Shown piece by piece: positions 10,221 through 21,345 of a stretch of DNA of 64,000 bases. Numbering within the stretch: position 1 is the stretch's first letter; every line of letters starts with the position of its first letter. The notes beneath the pieces are model-generated. The model did no database searches. It saw only the letters and a list, made by a program, of their open reading frames with translations, and had not been told where the DNA came from. The stretch covers positions 35,804,001 to 35,868,000 of the forward strand of contig CM064580.1 in the NCBI GenBank assembly GCA_032716605.1, written 5' to 3'. The position numbers and the translations under genes are program-made. Source of the stretch: Paralithodes platypus. Taxonomy: Eukaryota; Arthropoda; Malacostraca; Decapoda; Lithodidae.

Positions 10221-11274
10221 TTATGCCGATACAGAGAGGATAAAGAGAGTCCCCTTCCCAGCACGTTTTCTGTCTCCCATACAGGTCCAGCAAAATGGGA
10301 AGCCAGTGACATTATTCAGGACCCTTGACGTCAGTTCTCCAACCCCTGGTCGTATATCTGGCAACCTACCTGTTTTAGGGGTTCTTGAAGTGTCACGTCT
10401 CTTGTCGTAGTCACGTCGGGGTGCCTTCGTCTTCTTCTTCTGTTCTGCTACGTTAGGTACTCTCGATGAGCAAGGTACTTTATCAGTTAACATATAAACT
10501 GGTTCCTCACCAGGTTCATGTGATATCTGCGAGTATGCTGGTGAGACGCCACTTATTTTGGTCGTTGTACAGGCAGCAAAACTAACCAGTGCCTTGGCAG
10601 GTCCAGGTGTCATGACCGAGGATGATGGTGTAACGTTAGGTAGATTAATGCTTTTATGAGAGATGGACTACTCAGAGCCTAACTAGGTGCAATAAGCAAG
10701 CTTGCAGGTGAGACACCAATTGTTTGAGAGGTTATACTCTCAGTAGAACTAAGCAGTGTCTTGGCAGGTCCATGTGTGATGACTGAGTATGTTGGGATAG
10801 ATTTAGGTGGACTAAATGCTTTTCTGTAAGGTGGACTATACTCATAGCTTCATTAGGTGGACTAAGTAAATGTATGGGTAGAGAATCAGGTGGACTAAAT
10901 TCCCTTTCCTCATGAGGTGGACTACACAAAGTAGCGTTCCAGTTAGTTGAACTATCAAACAATCTCTTCCTCTTTACCTGTACCCCATTCTTGTGTCTTC
11001 TGCTAGTCTGGGAGGATCGGGTAAGAAGGTCGTGGTTGGTCATCTGTCCCCTTTGGAAAATAAATACTTTTTGTTCTGTGCTGTCAGGTAAAGGTGATAT
11101 CTTAGGTAGAAGGACAGGTAGAAAAGGTCGTGGGTCCCAGGTGAGATGGCGTTTGGAGGGTGAGGGACGTTTAGTATGTGGTTGGTATGTCAGAGAAAAC
11201 GTCTTCGGCTGGCTTGTATATTTTGTATCAGTGTATTCTCTGTAGGTGTTGCAGTGCTTGTTGCTATACGTCAT
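10221..11274 (-). pseudogene. Unrecognised Ser/Pro-rich coding-like region, broken
   Basis: Two minus-strand ORFs (11274-10732, 180 codons; 10613-10221, 130 codons) lie in tandem. I do not recognise a family. The first contains spaced SPP triplets (CSPPHEE, FSPPDS, LSPPNE). If one frameshift near 10840 is allowed, the pattern continues (SPPYRKAFSPPKS) and is followed by ITHGPAKTLLSSTESITSQT and IGVSPA. The second ORF starts MTPGPAKALVSFAACTTTKI and then SGVSPA, so about 33 residues are duplicated. Repeats at protein level in one frame hint at a once-coding low-complexity protein or exon. A DNA repeat that merely leaves frames open explains it as well. Confidence 0.3.
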
Positions 11275-13620
11275 GTTGCATATGTCGAGTTAGAATCCGG
11301 CATGACAATGATGTATCAAATAAAATTACAATATTGCTAAGATCAGTGAACAGCATAACAAAAATACTTGTATAGAAATTGGCGTAAACGGTCACTCTGG
11401 TAACATGGTAGTTTGAACACAGTATTGACTAAAAAGCAGTGTGGGCTGGGAAAAGATTTAGATTTTGTTTTGTTTTATGTGACCTTTACTTTACTGTAAT
11501 TAGCTTGCAGGACTGACGTACAGAGGTAAGCAAAAACAACAAAACCTGTGGAAATATTGGACTGGGAAGAAATGTAAAAGTAAGACAAAACACTCAATGA
11601 CATGAAAATGAAAAGAAGGAATAAAATACAGGTACCACTAAGGATAATGGAAAAGTAAATATAAGTAGAAGCTTGGATAGAAAAGAAGGGAATGTATACG
11701 GAAATAAGATCATAGAAGAATAAGAAGGAGGTGGTAAGTTCATGGAAAACAAACAAATAACAATTGAATACAAATAACTAGGGATGGTAAGCGACAGTTT
11801 AAGATATGCTTTACATACTGTTCTATGGTGTATTTTGAAGTGATACAATGGCTTCAGGGATGTAATTTCATGTGTATCTGCATTCCTTTTTATTTGCATT
11901 CCAATCTTAAGAACAAATTGTCCTGACTTGACTCCCTGCTAGGGAGAATATAAAATAATAGTTAAATACCGGAAAATAAGACAATATTAAGTGGAATGAG
12001 GAAAGAGGAAGGTGGATAAACAGTATACAAAAGTAAAGGAAGGGGAGGGTGGAGCGATGTCGGTGACCCTTTAGTAAACATGGCCTAGTGTCAACATCTG
12101 CGAGAGAGAGAAAGAGAGAGAGTTATTTCACACTTCAACTACAGTGTACATTCAAGGTATAGATTCATAACTGTGGGATTACCCTTTCCACACACCCACA
12201 GAGCCGTACAGGAAGGCAACAACAAGCGTTATTTTAGAGGTCAAAAACACAACACAGAGCAGGACACACTCAGTTACCGGTTACCACGCATAACACGAGC
12301 AACATTCCACACTCACGCCACAAACAAATACATACTGTCCATAATTAAGCTAAGCACTTCGTAAGCCAACAATGACACTCACACACACACACATACACAG
12401 ATTCGCCATCCAAACATTACACAAAAACACCACACACACACACACACAATTAAAGGTCAACAAACGCTCGGACTTGCGGACTTTGGTCACACACATACAC
12501 AGTCAAGGATCAAAGTTGTCCCCACACCCTATTCTCTCCCAGTGAGGGGCGGAACGACCGGTCAACGACCGGTCAAAGGCCCCCTGCGGGACAAGGACAC
12601 ACTTTATTACCGGTCATTGCGCCCATAAGTCACTTCACCCATTGTCACTTCGCCCACAAATCACTTTGCCCACAATTATTTTGGCTCATATTGAAGTTGT
12701 CTTTTCCACAACATTAGTTCGCACGTGTCATCCCTTCTTTTGACAGCTGAAAGAGATATAAACAATAATTGATTTATTTGAAATGCTTGTGTTTGGTTAG
12801 ATTGGTTTAGCAACTGATTTGAAAATGACTGTAGTCCATTGATGACGGACCTGTACACATTTTATTTACATTTATAGTGGTCATGTTTTCACTTATTACT
12901 GATTCACAACTGGAAAGTGAAATTGATATATATTTATTTTGCACACGTCTCTTGGTTTGCCTGTTTAAATGTCAATATGATTTCAGAAAGATGCAAGTAT
13001 TACACAACGCTTTCATTTACATCATATGAATAGCTCCTCAAGTTATTGGTGGTTATGGAAGCCAGACAGGAAGACAACTATTATATATAACGTAATACAG
13101 TGACAATCGACACTTAGAGTAACATGAAGTGACTAATAGCTTACTTACGACATGTTCTTCTTTAGCTCCCAGACACGTAGATGGAAATTCAGTATTGTCA
13201 TGATTTAAGTGCGATTATCATTGTCTCAACTATAATTCATATATTTATTTTCAAATACGTTTCCGTTCTGTAAATATAACTAGGCTCGCACCCTTTCAAG
13301 CCTTTTATCAAAACTCGACCAACGACAGCTACCGTGTTGAGAATATTTGATCATTGTTGTGTGTTGTCTGATTCTCGTTATATGTATGTGGAAATCATTT
13401 AGACAAAATTTGGTCAATATCTTCAGTTTGTATCTGAATGTAAACAATTAACTTTTGCTAAACGTATTATAACACCTAACCCCGCTCCACCGCCTATAAC
13501 AAATACCTCAACATTTATTATATGACGAATTTGCCTATTTTTGATGATACTTATTGTGCTACATAATAGATATCAAAGATTTTACACACAATTTGGTGAG
13601 TACTACGTGAACGTAATTGA
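11275..13620. other. Unassigned stretch
   Basis: AT-rich DNA with a small GA run (12103-12122) and CA-rich runs around 12378-12447. A short direct duplication of CGACCGGTCAA lies at 12555-12575, followed by three variants of a 'CACTTCGCCCA' motif at 12631-12672. The ORFs have no recognisable domains. Confidence 0.5.
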
Positions 13621-13627
13621 GGATTAA

Positions 13628-13699
13628 CCCATTCAAAATAAAGTATATACAATTAGACGACTCCTTTCGTTTGAGGATGGATCTGTTTGAGCCAAAGGG
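13628..13699. mobile_element. 72-bp TTAA-flanked miniature element
   Basis: The segment starts CCCATTCAAAATAAA and ends TTTGAGCCAAAGGG between TTAA sites at 13624-13627 and 13700-13703. CCC/GGG ends at TTAA are typical of piggyBac-type elements. The terminal inverted repeat is short and imperfect, so the assignment is moderate. Confidence 0.45.
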
Positions 13700-13703
13700 T
13701 TAA

Positions 13704-14811
13704 ATTAAATACTTTGCACATCTTAGATTCCTAGAGATAATTCCTATACAAGGCAAAACAGACCAATGAGAGCCAGAGTGAATGAAGAAAGGGCGTCTTT
13801 GGGTATTGAAGAGGGGAAATGTCTTGACACTTCAATTTAAACATGTCATTATCTCCAATTATTGTGAGTGGAAATACGTGGGACTTGTCGGCATTCAGTG
13901 AGTGCTTACATGTTAGTGTTAATCTTTCGGCGATGATTACATGAGCCCAATGAGGGCTGGGTGCCATGACCCCAATATTTTTCAAGGATTTTTCAAATAA
14001 TTTTAAAGGGAATTTTAGGAAATACCGTCATTACCTTTCTTTGCACTTGCACAGAAGCGATTAACATATTGCAACGATTTAATCTTCCCAACCTGCCCCT
14101 AAAACTACCATTAATGATTCCCCAATTAATAACTTTGTTAGGTATATAAGAAAGTATCACGATATTCACTACGTTGCTCATAATATTAGCTACGTAAATA
14201 TTTTCCAAGCATAATTTTGACATGATTATATGAAGCCAACGTGAGGTGATGGCATTTTCTTAATTTAAGATAACAACACTTCAAAAACATGTAAGAAACA
14301 GCTTACCATTAGATAACTACGTTAAGTGATAATGACCATTTCGTCAACATTGTTGGTGTTTAGACTTGTGTTTTCATTACATTTCATTACATGCTTTTGA
14401 AGGATTGGGAGAATGGGCGGAGAGAATGCGAGCCTTGTTACTTTGGAAATTATTACATTCAACAATGCTTCAAGTTAATGCATATATGGTTGAGAAACTT
14501 AGCGTACTACGATTATTTACTGTTTTGGCAATTATCGTTGTTATTATCATCATTGTCATCATAATCATAGTGTTGGTGGTCTTGATGATCACTATCATAT
14601 TAATCATAATCATTAACGTTAATGTTATCATCATCCTCACCATCAACAGCATCATGTTAATATCTATAATTACTTATCAGTTGCAAAAACGAGTAAAGCA
14701 GGGAAGTGATATAGGTGTAGCAGATCCAGTTATGGACTAAAGTTGTATGAGGTAGTTATTATATAGGTGTTATTCTCGCGATCCGTGAAGGATCGCGAAG
14801 GGGAGGCAGAA
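13704..14811. other. Unassigned stretch
   Basis: This contains an ATT/ATC-rich trinucleotide region at 14525-14665 that creates hydrophobic and Met/Thr/Ile-rich ORFs on both strands. A small palindrome (TCGCGATCC...GGATCGCGA) lies at 14777-14797. No gene was recognised. Confidence 0.5.
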
Positions 14812-15176
14812 GGGGAGGCAGACCGTTTGCTTGGTCTATTAATTGATTTATTCATATATTATGTTTCAGTTTCCTGCCTAGATCTCCATCAAGCTTAGAG
14901 AAACACTCCCTAGACCCCCCTTCTAGATAAATTTGTACATTTTTCGGTAGAAAAATTTCCCGGCCAAAGGCCGGTTCCTCTTAAAATTTCAGGCTCGCTT
15001 TCGCTCGCCAGGAAAAAATTGACACCTAAATGGCACGAAAGGTCTTAAAATTGATAACGAATTGGGGCGAAAGGTGTTAAAATCGCCAAACTAATAGGCC
15101 GAACGTCTTATAATCTCTAAACTAGTGGGGCTAAACATTAGGGAGAAGGGGGTCCAGAAAAATGGTCTGCCTCCCC
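14812..15176 (-). mobile_element. TTAA element, family A (reverse orientation)
   Basis: It starts GGGGAGGCAGACCG and ends GGTCTGCCTCCCC with TTAA at 15177-15180, so the terminal inverted repeat is about 14 bp. Inside, in reverse order, are the family core blocks: CCTAGATCTCCATCAAGCTT, the TTTTTCGGTAGAAAAA hairpin, CCGGCCAAAGGCCGG, and GCTCGCTTTCGCTCGCCAGG. The left TTAA is lost and the first 11 bp of the end are duplicated (14799-14811). No coding capacity. Confidence 0.85.
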
Positions 15177-15180
15177 TTAA

Positions 15181-15820
15181 TACGCGAGGTGGGGCCAGAG
15201 GCTGTGAACCCTGCCTTCCGGTGGGTGTGTGGCGGTAACGGTGGTCGGGACTCCCTGTGGTGGAGGTTCTCAGGGGCCAGGATACAATTACTGGGGCACC
15301 AGTGTAAACCCTCACTCATTAAACCACTTTAGGGAGTCAAAGACGCTAAGCAAATATTATGTTATAATGGTAAATAATTGTATACGATGTTGTAACTACA
15401 GCTTGTCGGAGTTGGAATCTGGTAGCCTATATATTAGTAATGCATAGTCTAATCCTACTTTATATATGATATAAGTACCAAAATTACCTTAAGATTTAAG
15501 TGACAACTCGTAGCAGCGATATTAATCGGATTACAATATATTCAACACTAACATAGCTCAAGTGACACTATAGGTGAAGGTGGCGAGCTGCCCATTTGAA
15601 TAGTCCATATATACCATTTCACAACCAAGAACGTGGATCGGTACGTTCCTTTGTGACCCCTAGATGTGGCAACACAACCCCAGGTAAACCTCAGGTAGAA
15701 AGAGGAGGAGGGATATTAGGACATTATTGTGATGGAATGGGATTGGGAGGGGACGAACATGGGAGTAGAGAAGGCGAGAGTTCGGACGAGAGAGAAACAA
15801 AGAAACGGAGATAAACGAAA

Positions 15821-15865
<45 letters not shown>

Positions 15866-16885
15866 TCGCTTTTGACTTATTAAGCTATATTTACCGCTCC
15901 ACAGTGTGGTTGCGGGCACACAGTTATACATTTCGACGCAAAATGTGTTCATGATGCAATGTTTCAGTTACAATGGAGCACAATACATAATGTGTTGGTC
16001 ATGTGCAATATGGGCCTATCTTACTCATCCTAAGATCAATACATATAAAAGAGAGATAGTTGGGGGGGGGGGGGACTTGACTTGACAAAATAACCTCTAT
16101 TTACCACTGCACAACATGGCGCGGGCACACAACAAAGCATTTGATACAGTAATTGTTAGATCAAGACAAACCAGATATAGTGGAAGGGCCCCTAAGACCA
16201 TAACACTGGAAGAGGGAGGGGAAGAAGGATCACGAGAGGTATCACGGGACAAGATGGACAGTGACGGCAGGCGATAATATTAGTTGCTGGAAAAAATTGA
16301 ATATGGACACAGGGAGATATATTTAAATTGGCGAAGCATATTGAACGGCTAGTGAAGGAGGGACTTGGTGACTGGAAAGGATTCGATATTATGCGTGAAA
16401 GGTTGAAAAGAGGAGACATATCCAAGAAGAAGAGAAAGATGAATTTTAGAAATAGATAGATGGATCAACAATACAGATAAAGGTAAGAAAATGTTGAACG
16501 TGCTACATAGAGGTTCCGAAACATTATAGAAGAATAACATTAGTTGAGGGGCCATAGACAAAGACCTAAGAATTAAAGAGGAGGAAAACAAAACAGAAAA
16601 CAGTTGTGGGAGATTATGACATTCTGATAGTCCAAGCCATAGTTGGGAATACCAAAGAATTAAAGGAAAGAACATATGATGTCAGAGTTTAAATTGAGCA
16701 ATTGATCTGCATTCGCATGAAAACCAGGATTAGTATAGAAGGTGGTTTTTAAGGCACTAGTTAAAACATAATCATTTGGATTATATATAGGTCATCTTGT
16801 GTAAGGCAGACTTAGGGAATGGATGTAAAAACAATTAGAAATTTCATTGTTCCTAACACTAACAAACAATGTCAAGGTCAATTCA
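15181..16885. other. Unassigned stretch with a GA array and a diverged duplication
   Basis: A GA array occupies 15823-15861 and a run of G lies at about 16062-16073. Two diverged copies of a segment containing 'TATTTACC(G/A)CT(C/G)CACA' and 'GCGGGCACACA' start near 15888 and 16099. No gene was recognised. Confidence 0.5.
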
Positions 16886-16899
16886 AGAAAATATGAAAA

Positions 16900-17023
16900 G
16901 TTGTCATTATTATTACATGTAGTATATTTAGTTGTCATTATTATTACATGTAGTATATTTAGTTGTCATTATTATTACATGTAGTATATTTAGTTGTCAT
17001 TATTATTACATGTAGTATATTTA
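16900..17023. repeat. 31-bp minisatellite, 4 copies
   Basis: Four identical or near-identical 31-bp units (starts 16900, 16931, 16962, 16993) each contain GTTGTCATTATTATTACATG and AGTATATTTA. The near identity indicates recent tandem duplication. Confidence 0.95.
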
Positions 17024-17216
17024 GTATATATTGAAATGAAAATGGGCACATTTTATTCTTAATTCGTAATAATAAGAAGCTATTCGATGTGTGAACATGA
17101 ATTTCACTGGATATTGGATAATCTTAAAAGCTACAATATTTATTGTTACTGTTTTATTTATTGTTTCTGTTGACTTGAAATTGTATTAACGCTATAATTT
17201 TTTTATTTTTTTGCAG

Positions 17217-17268
17217 GTATGTCAGTGTTGGACTGTTACCCGACGGAATACTGTAAATCATGTAAAAG
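17217..17268 (+). other. Candidate internal exon / recursive splice site
   Basis: Upstream lies TATTAAC (17184-17190), a branch-point-like motif, then a T-rich tract and TTGCAG ending at 17216. The 52-bp segment is followed by GTGAGT at 17269-17274, preceded by AAAAG, a strong donor. All three acceptor elements are correctly spaced, with the branch A about 27 nt before the AG. The segment itself begins GTATGT, so after joining at this acceptor a new donor would be formed, the defining feature of a recursive splice site. One frame reads MSVLDCYPTEYCKSCK without stops and another is also open. No neighbouring exon was recognised, so this is a prediction. Confidence 0.4.
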
Positions 17269-17312
17269 GTGAGTTAAGCTAATATATTCCTCATCCATAA
17301 TATATTGGTAAT

Positions 17313-17457
<145 letters not shown>

Positions 17458-17862
17458 TATTAGACTTAATTGACCACTTGTGAGTTTCGGGCTAAAGAGA
17501 AGTTAAAGTTGTCGGCATCGACAATTTAGCAGAAATACAAACATACATACCATGGGGTTTTAATGGATGTATGGTGTAATGTAATCTAATCTACGTATGT
17601 GTATGCTGCGAACATATTTTAAGTTGCATTTGGGCAACAAAAAAAAAAAAATTGAATAAAATGGTGCCTAAACTTGGTCTACTTGGTCAATTCCACACAC
17701 TATAAATTACGATATACTTGGCGACTGGTCCTGATAATGCAAGCAGAGCACAGCAGACTAACAAGGTCAGAGTGTGTGTTGTTTTTTTTTTTTTTTTTTT
17801 TTTTTAAAGGAGGAATTTACGATGTTTTCCTGATTGGAACGTAGTCTGCGTATGAGTCTTAA

Positions 17863-18069
17863 CCTCTTTAGTACCGGTAACGTTCGTTTCATCATATTCT
17901 AGCATCTATTACACGATTTTATTCAGCTTACAAAGGATCTGCAAAAGCTAAAAGGATTAATTGAGATTGTTTGTAGCCTTTTAATGGTTAAAGATCCTTC
18001 CTAAACTTAATATAATCATTAAATAGTTGCCAGAATATAATGAAAATTACGTCACCGGTAATGAATGGG
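17863..18069. mobile_element. 207-bp TTAA-flanked TIR element, family D copy 1
   Basis: TTAA at 17859-17862 and 18070-18073 bracket an element that starts CCTCTTTAGTACCGG and ends CCGGTAATGAATGGG. The outer 40 bp of the two ends are roughly complementary, including CATATTCTAGC against GCCAGAATATAAT. Further copies lie at 53774-53980 (also exactly 207 bp) and 60590-60802. It has no coding capacity. CCC/GGG ends with TTAA fit a piggyBac-type nonautonomous element. Confidence 0.75.
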
Positions 18070-18175
18070 TTAAGTCGGTGTCACATTGGCACTTTAAAGG
18101 CCGATATATTGGAACCACATATACTGTATATACTGAAAAATATGTTATCTGGCCCCTTTTTCACCTATTATTTAA

Positions 18176-18397
18176 GGGGAGATATAGGTCGTGTTAATTG
18201 GCTCATTTATATATCTTTATATTATTTTATTAGTTTCCTCCCTAGACCTCCATCAAGTTTAACCCTCCCCGACCCTCCTTCAAGATAAATGTGTAAACAA
18301 TTTATAGAAAAAAGTCCGGGCCTTCGTCTTAAAACGTGAAAACTAATGGGGCTAAACATGAGGAAGAAGGGAAACCAGAATAACGGCCCATCTCCCC
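18176..18397 (-). mobile_element. TTAA element, family A, internally deleted
   Basis: TTAA sites at 18172-18175 and 18398-18401 bracket a 222-bp copy starting GGGGAGATATAGG and ending CCCATCTCCCC. It keeps the block CCTAGACCTCCATCAAG and the outer 'GGGGCTAAACATGAGG' block. The middle, including most of the GC-rich hairpin and the GCTCGCTATCGCTCGCC block, is missing. Confidence 0.85.
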
Positions 18398-18401
18398 TTA
18401 A

Positions 18402-18666
18402 CAAGATATGGTCTCTAGTTGCTGATCATCTTGAATAGTCAAATGTATTGCATGATTAGATAACAATAATCCCTGAAAATAATAAATACATTTATACAGA
18501 TTCCAGACACCGATACAATTAGCCGACATAAGTGTTAGTGTGGCTGGGGCTGTGTATCGGTCTTGCTGCCACCCCTCCAGTTATCATACGAAGCACCTGA
18601 ATATTGCCATGATATATTGTCATGGTCTGGCTGCCATTAGCTGAGGTGGGAGTGGGTGGAGGCTTC
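18402..18666. other. Unassigned spacer between two family A elements
   Basis: 265 bp with no recognisable feature. Confidence 0.5.
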
Positions 18667-18670
18667 TTAA

Positions 18671-19031
18671 GGGGAGATGGGCGTATTGATTTGCTTATTT
18701 ATGGATATTTTTATTATGTGTTTAGCTTCCTCCCTAGACCTCCATCAAGCTGTAAAAACCACCCCCTGGACTCCCCTTCAAGATAAATTTGTACATTTTT
18801 CATTAGAAAAAATTTCCGGCCGAAGGCCGGTTATTCTTAAAACTACAGGCTCGCTATCGCTCGCCAGGAAAAATTCGACACCTAAATGGCACGAAAGGTC
18901 TTAATATTGACAAAGAAAGGGGTGTAAAGTCTTAAGATCGCAAAACTAATGAGCCGTACGTCTTAAAATGTCAAAACTATTGGGGCTAAACACGAGGGAG
19001 AAGGGGGACCAGAAAAACTACACATCTCCCC
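18671..19031 (-). mobile_element. TTAA element, family A, near full length
   Basis: TTAA at 18667-18670 and 19032-19035. The 361-bp copy starts GGGGAGATGGG and ends ACACATCTCCCC. It contains CCTAGACCTCCATCAAGCT, CGGCCGAAGGCCGG and CTCGCTATCGCTCGCCAGG in reverse orientation. The 75-codon plus-strand ORF across it is not conserved among copies. Confidence 0.9.
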
Positions 19032-19258
19032 TTAAGTCTCTCGCTTGACTTGTGATGAGCCAACCTGTCAAGCGCAGGTAGTAAATTGTTTGAGGAGGAA
19101 AAACTAATTAGGCATTAAGATAAGTAGTATTTAAGGCCCTGCTCTAGGTAAATGTTAATATGAATTCCGATGTAGAAATTGGAGTTGCGATTTCACCCAA
19201 TTATTTGTTGTTAATTTGTTTGACTGACCGTTTGTCTATAATGTAAACTGCAACCTGT

Positions 19259-19473
19259 CTATAGTCTAGTCGCTGTAAGTAGGCGAGTAATCATGACCTC
19301 TAACCTCTGTAACTAAAAAACGATTAGAGTAATCGAGCTAATAGTTCTACCATTTGGGAAGAGTCAGCCAATGAATAGATGTGGACATTTACAGCCAATT
19401 TGCTCTAGCCCTTTTTGAGTCACAGAGGATAGAGGTCATGATTTCTCGCCTACTTACAGCGAATAGACTATAG
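19259..19473. mobile_element. 215-bp TIR element, family C copy 1
   Basis: The two ends form a long inverted repeat. The left end CTATAGTCTAGTCGCTGTAA, continuing through GTAGGCGAG, matches the reverse complement of the right end with one mismatch in 29 bp. Complementarity extends further through TCATGACCTCTAACCTCTGT. This is a miniature inverted-repeat transposon without coding capacity. A TA target duplication is possible but not proven. Confidence 0.8.
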
Positions 19474-20080
<607 letters not shown>

Positions 20081-20369
20081 ATTCTGTGTATATTGAATGT
20101 ATGTTTGTGTGCGTGCATGTTATTATGTATGTACGTATTATGCATGTATATTCATGTATATACAGTGTCGGAATAATAATAGACTCATTGAGAGCCTTGT
20201 CATTTTCACCAAATAAGCCCGAACTACGTCAGAACTTCTAGCAACCAACAAACGAGCACCCTTCAACATACTAATGTGGCTCGCTTGTCTCAACGAACGA
20301 TTGTTGTCATTTCTTCACTACAATCTTTATCTGGCAAGGTTGTTGTGCTATACTTATAAGGAAGTGTTC

Positions 20370-20512
20370 GTATGAGCTGTGAGAGTGTGTTTGCGCATGT
20401 GTGTGTGTGTTTTGTTTTTCTATTTGGATGTGTGTGTATGAGCTGTGAGAATGTGTTTGCGCATGTGTGTGTGTTTTTGTTCTATGTGGATGTGTGTGTG
20501 TGTATGTGTATG

Positions 20513-20567
<55 letters not shown>

Positions 20568-20620
20568 TCTCTGTGTTTGTATATGTGTGTGTGTATCTTA
20601 TGTGATACATGTGCCGTGTA
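20370..20620. repeat. Impure GT-rich tract
   Basis: It contains a pure GT core at 20515-20561 and a 60-bp-scale direct duplication of 'ATGAGCTGTGAGA(G/A)TGTGTT' at about 20371 and 20438. It is non-coding; the Cys/Val ORFs are repeat artefacts. Confidence 0.85.
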
Positions 20621-20759
20621 TGTGTGTGCGTGTCTGGTCTGTCTCTGTATGTGCATTTGCATTTTAGTGAGAGAGATAGAGATATTTTAGTATGTGTTGT
20701 CGTGTAAGTGTTTAAGACAGACCAATATGTTAGAGTCGGAGCTTGTATCTAAGAGCATA

Positions 20760-20951
20760 CTATAGTTTATTCACTGTAAGTAGGCGAAAAATATTGACCT
20801 CTAACCTCTGTAACTGAAAAAACGACTAGAGTAATCGAGCTAATATTTCTACCATTTGGGAAGAGTCCGTCAAGGAATAGATGTGGAAATCTATAGCCAA
20901 TTTGCTCTAGCCCTTTAGAGCGAAGAGATGTAGTCTAAGCCTACTTGTAAT
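20760..20951. mobile_element. TIR element, family C copy 2
   Basis: Left end and interior match 19259-19473: CACTGTAAGTAGGCGA, GACCTCTAACCTCTGTAACT, GAGTAATCGAGCTAATA, CTACCATTTGGGAAGAGTC and CCAATTTGCTCTAGCCCTTT are shared. The right terminus has diverged and is shorter, so this copy can no longer form the long terminal stem. Confidence 0.8.
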
Positions 20952-20984
20952 CACCTTGAAGTGATTCTACTTACAAGACGAAAA

Positions 20985-21345
20985 TAACGGGAGGGAAGAA
21001 AGAGAGATCGAGGAAAAAGGGGGAAGAGAGGAGAGAGAGAAAAAGGGGAAGAAGAAAAAAGAAAGAGAGAAAGTAAACGAGGAAGGAAGGAGGAAGGAAG
21101 GAGAAGGGAGATAGGGGAGGGATGGAGGAGGGAGAGAGGAGGGAGGAGGAGAAGAGAAGAGAGAGAAAGGAGGAAGGGAGAAAGAGGAAGGAAGAAAGAG
21201 AGAAGAGAGGAAGGGAGAGAAGAAAGGAAGAAAGAATAGGAGGAAGGAAGAAATAGAGGAAGAAAAGGAAACAAAAAAAGAGGAAGGAAGGAACAAGAAA
21301 AAACAATTGAGAAAAAAAAGAAAGAGAAGAAGCAGGAAGAAAAGG
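20985..21345. repeat. Long polypurine tract
   Basis: About 360 bp of the plus strand is almost exclusively A and G (GGAAGG, GAGAGAG and GAAAAAG motifs). The minus-strand Ser/Leu/Phe/Pro-rich ORFs of 109-179 codons over it come only from this composition. Confidence 0.9.
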
